Shown here: positions 1-6,077 of the stretch, in pieces
How the letters are laid out: each line of letters begins with the position of its first letter
Numbering within the stretch: the first letter of the stretch is position 1
Origin: Paenibacillaceae bacterium UBA6304
GTDB lineage: Bacteria > Bacillota > Bacilli > Paenibacillales > Paenibacillaceae
Direction of reading: 5' to 3'
NCBI GenBank assembly: GCA_002439285.1
Contig: DJTQ01000016.1
Coordinates: 1 to 20,351, forward strand
Length of the DNA stretch: 20,351 nt
Position numbers and translations under genes: made by a program
Notes under the pieces: generated by a model
Databases searched by the model: none
Seen by the model: the letters and a program-made list of their open reading frames with translations, nothing else
Told to the model about the DNA's origin: nothing

Positions 1-19
1 TATTTCCTACAGTTAATTC
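1..19. repeat. Dispersed repeat, partial copy cut by window edge
   Basis: The bases CCTACAGTTAATT here are the reverse-orientation tail of the element seen complete at 53-81 and 105-131 (core CTGTAGGTTTTCCAG, whose reverse complement ends in CCTACAG). Only the right end is in the window, so the assignment is tentative. Confidence 0.45.
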
Positions 20-52
20 TTATCCTTTCCGCTCTTTTCGCTGCAAACGCCT

Positions 53-81
53 AAATTAGCTGTAGGTTTTCCAGTTAGTTT
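53..81. repeat. Dispersed intergenic repeat, copy 2
   Basis: AAATTAG, then CTGTAGGTTTTCCAG, then TTAGTTT. It shares the 17-base core CTGTAGGTTTTCCAGTT with the copy at 105-131. It belongs to a family of short A/T-flanked elements with CTGG/CCAG arms also found at 12794-12870. It lies outside any gene. Confidence 0.7.
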
Positions 82-104
82 GTCCAAACCTGGCCTACCG
101 CGTG

Positions 105-131
105 AAATAACTGTAGGTTTTCCAGTTAATC
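105..131. repeat. Dispersed intergenic repeat, copy 3
   Basis: AAATAA, then CTGTAGGTTTTCCAG, then TTAATC. The core is identical to the copy 52 bases upstream, in the same orientation. The flanking AAATA and TTAAT give it weak hairpin potential. Confidence 0.7.
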
Positions 132-141
132 TTCACATAGT

Positions 142-177
142 GGTCCGGTGAGCGGTCCGGTGAGCGGTCTGGTGAGC
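142..177. repeat. 12-bp tandem repeat, three copies
   Basis: GGTCCGGTGAGC occurs at 142-153 and 154-165, then with one change (GGTCTGGTGAGC) at 166-177. A decayed relative, GGTCAGGTGAAA, follows at 217-228. No open reading frame with a plausible start crosses it. Function unknown; it may be slippage-prone intergenic DNA. Confidence 0.8.
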
Positions 178-225
178 CCAGGGAAGAGAGCGACATGGTG
201 AAAGTGGAGTGAGCTTGGTCAGGTG

Positions 226-280
226 AAAGGGGGTGTCCTTCAGCCAACTACACTACGATGACTTTTGGGACACCCCCTTT
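226..280 (-). terminator. Long inverted repeat downstream of the DJ-1/PfpI gene
   Basis: Bases 226-238 (AAAGGGGGTGTCC) pair perfectly with 268-280 across a 29-base loop. It starts 8 bases past the stop codon of the leftward gene, where a terminator is expected. On the minus strand only three T residues follow the stem, so termination may be weak or factor-assisted. Confidence 0.5.
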
Positions 281-287
281 ACTGATT

Positions 288-818
288 TTATTTTGATGCA
301 GCGGCCAAAGCATCCACGAACGCTTTGCCGTATTCCGGCAAATCCGGCGGACGTCTTGCCGAGATAATATGCCCGTCGGTAACGACGGGTTTGTCTTGCC
401 AGATTGATCCCGCATTCTCCATATCGTCACGAATCCCCGGTGTTGAGGTGACCGTGACTCCCTTCAAGATGCCTGCCGAGATCAATACCCAACCGGCGTG
501 GCAGATTTGCCCGATCGGCTTCTTGGCATCATTCATCTCACGCACGATCTCCAATACTTTTCCGTAACGACGAAGCTTGTCCGGAGCCCATCCCCCGGGA
601 ACTAGAATCCCGTCATAGTCGCTGGCACGGATTTCCTCGAAAGAAATTTCGGACTCAGCGGGCACCCCGTATTTTCCGATGTATTTTTTGCCTTTCTCCG
701 AGCCTGCCAAATGGACTTCGGCGCCTTCCTCCCGAACGCGATAAATCGGGTACCAGAGCTCCAAATCTTCAAATTCTTCATCCACCAACGCAATTACCTT
801 TTTTCCAGTTAGTCTCAA
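288..818 (-). CDS. DJ-1/PfpI family protein (YfkM/YraA-like)
   Basis: Single-domain class I glutamine-amidotransferase-like protein of the DJ-1/PfpI superfamily. Relatives include B. subtilis YfkM and YraA, tied to general or thiol stress and described as proteases, deglycases or glyoxalases. Visible signatures are the acidic strand-end DEEFEDLELWYP holding the conserved Glu, the PGGWAPD turn, and the nucleophile elbow QICHAGW with its Cys-His pair. I place the start at TTG 818 (176 aa): AGGAGG lies 8 bases upstream and KKVIALV follows at the family's usual N-terminus. An upstream in-frame ATG at 902 would add 28 residues with no ribosome site and no family match. It is a leftward single gene, divergent from the Cys-rich gene at 1043. 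The exact substrate is unknown. Confidence 0.87.
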   Translation of the reverse strand: MRLTGKKVIALVDEEFEDLELWYPIYRVREEGAEVHLAGSEKGKKYIGKYGVPAESEISFEEIRASDYDGILVPGGWAPDKLRRYGKVLEIVREMNDAKKPIGQICHAGWVLISAGILKGVTVTSTPGIRDDMENAGSIWQDKPVVTDGHIISARRPPDLPEYGKAFVDALAAASK

Positions 819-929
819 AACTCTCTCCTCCTGTCTCTTGTGACTCTTGACGAAAATCGTTTTCAATATTTTAATTGTATCAAAAATACTACTTTCTTTC
901 ATGATATTGCTGCATGGTTAATTCTTCTT

Positions 930-989
930 TAAGATGAACTATGGGAATTAATACTCCCTTGCCTACATTCTCTTCTTCAGTTCATCTTA
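930..989. repeat. Inverted repeat in divergent intergenic region
   Basis: TAAGATGAACT at 930-940 is the perfect reverse complement of AGTTCATCTTA at 979-989. A small GGGA/TCCC pair (943-946, 955-958) is nested between the arms. It lies between the divergent DJ-1/PfpI gene and the gene at 1043, so it may be a regulator operator pair or a hairpin in a 5' untranslated region. I see no convincing -35/-10 pair close by. Confidence 0.7.
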
Positions 990-1042
990 TATAGCGATAA
1001 TTATATTAAACTAAAATGTTGAGGATTAAATGAGGTGATCCT

Positions 1043-1486
1043 GTGCGCAAGCTTTGCTGCTGCGGACAAAATTTGAACCTTGGTTTCAGGCTGGTTATTT
1101 TCGAAGATAAGTTCCAGGTCGACCGGGTTCCGATTCTAGAATGTGAAGAATGCAATTACTATGAAGTACTGCCTTCCTTTAAGGAGGATGTAATTGATCT
1201 ATTGCGTCAATTGAAGGACCAGGGAGAAAGTGTGCGCGTTTATTTTACCGAGATGAATGAATTGGCTGACGTATTATATGGTCTGTCCCCGCAAGCGGAC
1301 AAATTGGATCCTTCGGCATTTGAGGCTTTGCTGGAATATAGCTGCAACGAACGAATCAATTTGCTGCTGGATTTGTATGGATGCGCACAAAAAATGGAGG
1401 ATTCCGCTTGGATGAACGAAATTTCCGCCCGGCTGGCACCTTTGTCGAAATTTGTAAAAAAGAATCAGTCATTAAGCGCAAAATAA
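1043..1486 (+). CDS. Small Cys-rich protein, possible YgiT-like zinc finger
   Basis: A 147-residue soluble protein I cannot assign to a named function. The N-terminus has a Cys cluster (C5-C6-C7-G) and, after about 25 residues, a VPILECEEC segment (C34, C37). Together these resemble the YgiT/MqsA-type N-terminal zinc finger, where a CxxC-like pair is followed by a V-P-x-x-x-C-x-x-C pair. From about residue 42 it looks helical and charged (EDVIDLLRQLKDQ), with a further Cys at 95 (EYSCNER) and one near 113. The start is GTG with AGGTGAT 3-9 bases upstream. It sits 110 bases before brxC in the same direction, suggesting possible co-expression with a thiol-redox gene. It could instead be a metal-free structural protein. 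Confidence 0.7.
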   Translation: MRKLCCCGQNLNLGFRLVIFEDKFQVDRVPILECEECNYYEVLPSFKEDVIDLLRQLKDQGESVRVYFTEMNELADVLYGLSPQADKLDPSAFEALLEYSCNERINLLLDLYGCAQKMEDSAWMNEISARLAPLSKFVKKNQSLSAK

Positions 1487-1596
1487 AATGAATTTGATAT
1501 GAATTTGTCGCAATAAGTTGTTTTTAGCTTCTCCTTTTTGGTAAGATATGATTAAGAAAAAATGAAAATTATTTTCTGAAAGGGGACGGATGCGGG

Positions 1597-1941
1597 ATGT
1601 CCGAATTGAAGAGAATAACTTCTAAAGAGGATCTTCATTATGAACTCGAGCAATCGGCGGATCAACCGCTGCTGTTGTTCAAGCATAGTACAAGATGCCC
1701 GATTAGTGCCGGGGCTCACCGGGAGCTGAAGGATTACCTCGACAATGCTCCAAATGAGAAGATTACATATGGGCTAATCTATGTGGTTGAAGACCGCGAC
1801 GTATCCAATGAGGCGGCGGATATGCTGGGCGTTAAGCACGAATCTCCTCAGGCGCTTTTGGTTAAAGACGGACAGGCGGTATGGCATACTTCCCATTCCC
1901 GAATTACCGCGAATGCATTAAAAGGAATTCTTGCAAAATGA
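1597..1941 (+). CDS. brxC: Monothiol bacilliredoxin BrxC (YtxJ)
   Basis: A 114-residue thioredoxin-fold protein of the YtxJ/BrxC family (bacillithiol system redox-active protein). Family members remove bacillithiol mixed disulfides from proteins in the cytoplasm. The redox motif T-R-C-P-I-S places the single active Cys at residue 34, after the strand PLLLFKHS. The C-terminal half shows the typical ESPQALLVKDGQAVWHTSH strand-helix region. Length matches the B. subtilis protein (about 108). The start ATG has AAAGGGGA about 12 bases upstream. The gene lies just before ccpA, as ytxJ lies close to ccpA in B. subtilis. No terminator separates it from ccpA, so read-through is possible. Confidence 0.93.
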   Translation: MSELKRITSKEDLHYELEQSADQPLLLFKHSTRCPISAGAHRELKDYLDNAPNEKITYGLIYVVEDRDVSNEAADMLGVKHESPQALLVKDGQAVWHTSHSRITANALKGILAK

Positions 1942-1951
1942 AGCGTTATCA

Positions 1952-1980
1952 TTGCGCAAAGTATTATTTTGTCGTATCAT
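1952..1980 (+). promoter_or_regulatory. Candidate sigma-A promoter for ccpA
   Basis: TTGCGC (1952-1957), a 17-base spacer and TATCAT (1975-1980) lie 70 bases before the ccpA start. The -10 box matches 5 of 6 consensus bases; the -35 box is weak. Confidence 0.5.
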
Positions 1981-2049
1981 AAATTTAATTGAGCAGCAGG
2001 GACTTTTGTTGGACACGATTGAAAATCTATTGGCAATGGAGAGAAGAAT

Positions 2050-3054
2050 GTGACGGTTACCATTTACGATGTGGCACGTGAAGCGGGCGTCTCGATGGCT
2101 ACGGTTTCCCGGGTTGTGAATAACAATCCTAACGTGAAGCCGCAGACCCGGAAGAAAGTATATGAAGCGATTGAACGTTTGGGATATCGTCCGAATGCGG
2201 TGGCAAGAGGGCTTGCCAGCAAGAAGACGACCACGGTCGGAGTAGTAATCCCCGATATTTCAAACTCAATCTTTGCGGAAATTGCAAGAGGCATCGAAGA
2301 CATCGCCAACATGTACCACTATAATATTATTTTATGTAATGCCGACAAGAAGAAGGAGAAAGAAATCCGCGTCATCAACACCCTGCTTGAGAAGCAGGTG
2401 GACGGGCTCTTGTTCATGGGCGGAACAGTGACGGAAGAGCACGTTCAGGCATTCCAGACGTCGGCTGTGCCGATTGTTCTGTGTGCTACTAGCGATGAGA
2501 ACGGGATGATTCCTTCGGTCGATATCGATCATGAAGCCGCTGCATTTGATGCGGTGAGCACACTGGTACGACACGGGCACCGGCATATTGCCATGATCAG
2601 CGGTACGCTGCAGGATCCGGCTAACGGGTATGCCCGGTTCCAAGGATATAAACGCGCGTTGGAAACTGCGGGAATTCCGTACGATGAGGACCTGGTCCGT
2701 ATCGGGAATTATCGTTACGAATCCGGCGTTGAAGCGATGAAGTATTTCCTTGGGCTGAAGAAGCATCCGACAGCTATTTTCTCGGCTACGGATGAGATGG
2801 CAATCGGCGCGATCCATAGCATCCAGGACGAAGGCCTTAAGGTTCCGGATGACTTCTCCATTATCAGCGTTGATAATATTCGCATGGCATCCATGGTACG
2901 GCCTCAGTTAACCACGGTTGCGCAACCGATGTACGATCTTGGCGCGGTCGCTATGCGGCTCCTGACCAAGCTGATGAAGAAAGAAACAGTGGAGAATCCG
3001 CGCGTGATTCTGCCGCATGAAACGATCTTGCGGTTGTCCGTCAGCCACATCTAA
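2050..3054 (+). CDS. ccpA: Catabolite control protein A (LacI/GalR family)
   Basis: Global carbon regulator that binds cre operators with HPr-Ser46-P or Crh-Ser-P as corepressor. The 334 residues match the usual CcpA length (332-334). The N-terminal helix-turn-helix ([20 protein letters not shown], about 4-23) is followed by the hinge helix [14 protein letters not shown] (46-59) and a periplasmic-binding-protein-type core. CcpA-typical features are the C-terminal segment [15 protein letters not shown] and the near-absence of a sugar-specific signature. The start is GTG with GGAGAG 5-10 bases upstream. It lies downstream of brxC and ends before a strong hairpin. In B. subtilis ccpA also sits near acuABC-acsA, which it represses, so the neighbourhood is consistent. 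Identity is fairly certain; a different LacI-family regulator is unlikely. Confidence 0.94.
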   Translation: MTVTIYDVAREAGVSMATVSRVVNNNPNVKPQTRKKVYEAIERLGYRPNAVARGLASKKTTTVGVVIPDISNSIFAEIARGIEDIANMYHYNIILCNADKKKEKEIRVINTLLEKQVDGLLFMGGTVTEEHVQAFQTSAVPIVLCATSDENGMIPSVDIDHEAAAFDAVSTLVRHGHRHIAMISGTLQDPANGYARFQGYKRALETAGIPYDEDLVRIGNYRYESGVEAMKYFLGLKKHPTAIFSATDEMAIGAIHSIQDEGLKVPDDFSIISVDNIRMASMVRPQLTTVAQPMYDLGAVAMRLLTKLMKKETVENPRVILPHETILRLSVSHI

Positions 3055-3114
3055 GGGCTGGTTTTGATTATAGAGAGATAAATTAGACAAATATATGAAA
3101 AAGGTTATGACGGT

Positions 3115-3141
3115 AAAAAGCTCCTCTTGCAGGAGCTTTTT
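3115..3141. terminator. Intrinsic terminator after ccpA (bidirectional)
   Basis: AAAAAGCTCCT pairs perfectly with AGGAGCTTTTT around a 5-base loop (CTTGC). With A-runs on one side and T-runs on the other it can stop transcripts from both directions. Confidence 0.9.
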
Positions 3142-3208
3142 ATAAGTTTTACCTAGTGAAATCGATTTGGGCGAGTTCATATTCTTAGAGTAAAGGAGCG
3201 AAGTACGA

Positions 3209-3919
3209 GTGCCGACAACCATTGGAATCATCGGAGCCATGGATGAGGAGATCGCCTTGCTTCTGCAAGAGGTTGAAGATCAGAAGCAGGTGCTGCATGC
3301 AGGGATTTCTTTTATAAAAGGCCGGTTTCACGACAGGGAAGTTGTAATATGCAAATCCGGGGTTGGGAAAGTAAACGCGGCAATTACGACGCAAATTCTG
3401 ATCGATCATTTTAAGATCGGAGCGGTGTGGTTCACGGGTGTTGCGGGGGCTTTGAACCCTGATCTTAATATCGGAGATATCGTCATCTCCTCCTCTTGCC
3501 AGCAGCACGATATGGACTGCTCGCCGCTCGGTTTCAATCGGGGGATCATTCCTTTCCAGGAAATCTCGGACTTTCCTGCGGATCCCCGGTTCATCAAGCT
3601 GGCCGAAGAAGCCTGCTCCCGCGTGTGCAAGGAACATGGCTTCATGATCGGCAGGGTGCTATCGGGCGATCAGTTTATCGCCGATTCGGAGACGGTTCGT
3701 CTGCTGCACGAAACCATGCGCGGGGCATGTGTTGAGATGGAAGGTGCCTCAATCGCACAAGTTTGTTATACGAACTCGGTGCCTTATGTTATTCTCCGCT
3801 CTATGTCGGACAAGGCGGACGGGACCGCTCATGCCAATTTTGCCGAATTTACCGTAGCTGCATCTAAGCGCTCCTTCGATATTGTGGAGGATATGATCCG
3901 GCATTTCGAATCGCTCTAA
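3209..3919 (+). CDS. mtnN: 5'-methylthioadenosine/S-adenosylhomocysteine nucleosidase
   Basis: Cytoplasmic N-ribosyl hydrolase of the MTAN/Pfs family. It cleaves adenine from methylthioadenosine and S-adenosylhomocysteine, feeding methionine salvage and the LuxS route. The protein is 236 residues (family about 230). It opens with GIIGAMDEE (Glu-14, matching E. coli Glu-12), has the GVGKVNAA and TGVAGAL phosphorylase-fold loops, and carries VEMEGASIAQV (Glu-178) and RSMSDKADG (Asp-201), matching catalytic Glu-174 and Asp-197. The start is GTG with AAGGAG 10 bases upstream. It lies between ccpA and the converging acuC, a position where B. subtilis has motP-motS. Its stop is only one base from the acuC stop on the other strand. 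Confidence 0.95.
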   Translation: MPTTIGIIGAMDEEIALLLQEVEDQKQVLHAGISFIKGRFHDREVVICKSGVGKVNAAITTQILIDHFKIGAVWFTGVAGALNPDLNIGDIVISSSCQQHDMDCSPLGFNRGIIPFQEISDFPADPRFIKLAEEACSRVCKEHGFMIGRVLSGDQFIADSETVRLLHETMRGACVEMEGASIAQVCYTNSVPYVILRSMSDKADGTAHANFAEFTVAASKRSFDIVEDMIRHFESL

Positions 3920-3920
3920 A

Positions 3921-5111
3921 TCACAGCTCCGGATAATCCTGCAACGCAACCGCGAGACTCTCGCGGTTTTTTGTTGTGATCTCTTCTCTTCGTGGAATTC
4001 CCTCCCATCGCGACAAGTCGTCTAACCATTCCGTAGGTAATGGCAACTGCGTTTGACCCTGCCATTTATCGATCCAGGTTTGAGGCAGCCGCGTCTCGGA
4101 GGAGTCTTTCCGATCTAGCCCCTGCTTCAGGGGATGATGGCTCATTTCGAGCCATAGCAGGCTCCAGGCGCGGGGAACCACCCGCCACATGTCGTATCCG
4201 CCGCCACCGACGGCGACCCATCGTCCCTCACAATAAGTATGGGCTAACTCATGCAGGATGGCCGGCATCCGGTTATAGATATTCATACTGCAATGCATAT
4301 GGCTCAGCGGATCAAGCGCATGTGCATCGCAGCCGTGAAGGCTGACGATGAGATCGGGCTTGAAGTAAGCCGTCAGGCGGGAGATAGACTGCTCGAAGCA
4401 TTCCAGCCAGGACGCATCTTCGGTATAAGGCTGGAGAGGGATGTTTAAGCATGCCCCATAGCCTTGATGTTCTCCTCTCTCATTGACATATCCGGTTCCC
4501 GGAAATAAATATTTGCCCGTTTCATGAATAGAATAGGTGCATACATCCGGATCCGAGTAGAAACTCCACTGCACTCCGTCCCCGTGATGAACGTCCGTAT
4601 CTACATAAAGCACTCTGGCGTTAAAATGCCGTTTGGCGTAGGCGATGGCTACCGCGGCGTCGTTGTATACGCAAAACCCGGCCGCTTTCGCGGATAGTGC
4701 ATGATGCAGACCGCCGCCCAGATGCAGGGCGTGGGTGGATTTCCCGGTCATGACGGCTTCTACGGCCGTGATCGTACCCCCCGTTACATAGGAAGCAGCT
4801 TCGTGCATACCTGCAAAATAGGGCGTATCCTCATCCATCAGGCCGTATTGCTCGGCACGGGCGATCCAGTCCGGATCCGGGGAGGTCTGGCTCAAGGCCT
4901 TGACCGCTTCGATATAAGCCGGCTGATGGACCCAGTTCAATTCTTCGTCTGTAGCCGGCCGGGACGAAAGCCTCTGCGAAGAATCAAGCGCCCCTATGTC
5001 CGACAAAAGGTCCAGCGTGAGCTGCAGCCGGATCGGATGAAAGGGATGATGATCATGAAACCGGTAATTCATCGATTTGTCATGATGGACAAATAAAGCG
5101 TTTCCAGACAT
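3921..5111 (-). CDS. acuC: Acetoin utilization protein AcuC, class I-type deacetylase
   Basis: Zinc-dependent histone-deacetylase-fold enzyme. In B. subtilis it removes acetyl groups from the acetyl-CoA synthetase lysine, reactivating AcsA. The 396-residue protein carries GGGLHHA (His-136/137), DTDVHHGDG (zinc ligands Asp-173 and His-175) and LHGCDAH (third zinc ligand Asp-262). The catalytic-Tyr loop GGGGYD (Tyr-306) is also present. AGGAAGG lies 12 bases before the ATG. It follows acuA on the same strand after 32 bases, so they are probably one operon. acuB, which lies between them in B. subtilis, is absent. Its 3' end contains the mtnN terminator. Confidence 0.95.
   Translation of the reverse strand: MSGNALFVHHDKSMNYRFHDHHPFHPIRLQLTLDLLSDIGALDSSQRLSSRPATDEELNWVHQPAYIEAVKALSQTSPDPDWIARAEQYGLMDEDTPYFAGMHEAASYVTGGTITAVEAVMTGKSTHALHLGGGLHHALSAKAAGFCVYNDAAVAIAYAKRHFNARVLYVDTDVHHGDGVQWSFYSDPDVCTYSIHETGKYLFPGTGYVNERGEHQGYGACLNIPLQPYTEDASWLECFEQSISRLTAYFKPDLIVSLHGCDAHALDPLSHMHCSMNIYNRMPAILHELAHTYCEGRWVAVGGGGYDMWRVVPRAWSLLWLEMSHHPLKQGLDRKDSSETRLPQTWIDKWQGQTQLPLPTEWLDDLSRWEGIPRREEITTKNRESLAVALQDYPEL
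3948..3972 (+). terminator. mtnN terminator inside the acuC 3' coding end
   Basis: AACCGCGA (3948-3955) pairs with TCGCGGTT (3961-3968), followed by a T-run to 3972, giving a good rightward terminator 29 bases past the mtnN stop. The same bases encode acuC residues near RESLAVAL on the other strand. No T-run exists on the minus strand, so it should not stop acuC transcripts. Confidence 0.8.
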
Positions 5112-5143
5112 GGCGTCACGCGTCCTTCCTCTAGAGTCATTAT

Positions 5144-5779
5144 TCAGTACATGAAGCGCTGCTGGAAACGGATTCGATCAAACTGTTCCTCGGATTCGAT
5201 CGGGACCTCCTTGCCGATCCGGACCATCAGGCAGTTAGCGGGGTGGGAGCAGATTTCAGGATCGTCGGTAGCATACCAAACCATGTCGACGGTTTGCATC
5301 AGCCGCTCCATCATTTTACGGTAATCCCAAACGGATAAGCCGCTGCTCTTAAGGTCCCAATGCCAATAGTACTCGGTAGTAAAAACGATATACTTTTCCA
5401 TTTGGCCGTCTTCAAACGCGGTGGAGATCATACGGGAACCGATTTTGAGCGACCGGTATTCATTGGCCACTTCAATCGCGCCGAGTTCGATCAGGTCCGT
5501 CATGTTTCCCTGGGACCAACGCTCCATCTCATCGGGGTAATGAAAAGTCACATATCCGATAATCAGATCGTTTTCCCGAGCCAAAATAATACGCCCTTCC
5601 GGAAGACCTGCAATTTCAATTAAGGCCATGTGCTGATCCTTCGGCTTGCGGAAAGCGTCCAACTCGGGATGCATCCGCAGGGTACGGAGGTGGGATGGCG
5701 TCACAGGACCTTCCAATACAATTTCGTTGTTTTCATGGGGCAGGGTATGGCGGATATACGTTTTTCGGTGTTCCATCAT
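5144..5779 (-). CDS. acuA: Protein acetyltransferase AcuA (GNAT family)
   Basis: GNAT-fold lysine acetyltransferase that in B. subtilis acetylates AcsA on the lysine of its C-terminal PKTRSGK motif and inactivates it when acetyl-CoA is plentiful. The 211-residue protein matches B. subtilis AcuA length (about 210). A central strand-helix region with LGAIEVANEYRSLKIGSRM contains the acetyl-CoA pyrophosphate loop (R-x-x-K-I-G-S). TTEYYWHWDLK resembles the AcuA core. Two adjacent ATGs occur: AAAGGAGG lies 5 bases before the first (5779) and 8 before the second (5776), so the second may be preferred. It is first in the acuA-acuC pair and divergent from acsA. Confidence 0.94.
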   Translation of the reverse strand: MMEHRKTYIRHTLPHENNEIVLEGPVTPSHLRTLRMHPELDAFRKPKDQHMALIEIAGLPEGRIILARENDLIIGYVTFHYPDEMERWSQGNMTDLIELGAIEVANEYRSLKIGSRMISTAFEDGQMEKYIVFTTEYYWHWDLKSSGLSVWDYRKMMERLMQTVDMVWYATDDPEICSHPANCLMVRIGKEVPIESEEQFDRIRFQQRFMY

Positions 5780-5834
5780 TGCCGCCTCCTTTGCTCGTTC
5801 CCCTCTCTTATAACAGAAAAATGAAAATTTGAAA

Positions 5835-5867
5835 AGTATAGCCGCTATGTAAGACGTATGTTATAAT
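5835..5867. promoter_or_regulatory. Overlapping divergent promoters of acuA and acsA
   Basis: Rightward: an extended -10, TGTTATAAT, with TATAAT at 5862-5867 and a weak -35. Leftward: TATACT (plus-strand 5835-5840) with ATAACA 18 bases upstream (plus-strand 5859-5864). The leftward -35 overlaps the rightward -10, so the two promoters should compete. A short palindrome, ATAGCCGCTAT, at 5838-5848 overlaps the leftward -10. Confidence 0.5.
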
Positions 5868-6010
5868 GTTTCCGACATAAATTTTTCACATTTTTAACTT
5901 GACAATGTGATTTTGGTTGCATTCTTAAGAGCATTACGTCAATTCACGGGAATTCAAACGGATGCTGTCCCACCAACCGATGCTCCATCATCTTTCAACC
6001 ACATTTACTT

Positions 6011-6024
6011 TGTATCCGTTTTCA
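6011..6024 (+). promoter_or_regulatory. Candidate cre (CcpA) site upstream of acsA
   Basis: TGTATCCGTTTTCA matches 13 of 14 positions of the relaxed cre consensus TGWNANCGNTNWCA, with a single change (T instead of A at position 5). It is 54 bases before the acsA ATG. In B. subtilis acsA and acuABC are known CcpA targets. The site lies downstream of the promoter seen at 5862, so a roadblock mechanism would fit. Chance matches are possible. Confidence 0.5.
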
Positions 6025-6077
6025 TTATTCTGATCTATACTATTAAACTTCTGTTCAGATCAAGGGAGGATGGAACG

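Noticed and set aside
852..864. GAAAATCGTTTTC palindrome resembling a cre site before the DJ-1/PfpI gene
   Set aside because: It misses the terminal bases of the cre consensus on one side, so I did not list it as an operator.
4040..5096. Several rightward frames inside acuC
   Set aside because: These are antisense shadows of the well-supported acuC gene.
5907..6077. In-frame 57-codon extension before acsA, with a hydrophobic segment
   Set aside because: The GTG at 5907 has no ribosome site, and the extension does not match acetyl-CoA synthetases. ATG 6078 has AAGGGAGG. The region is better read as promoter and leader.
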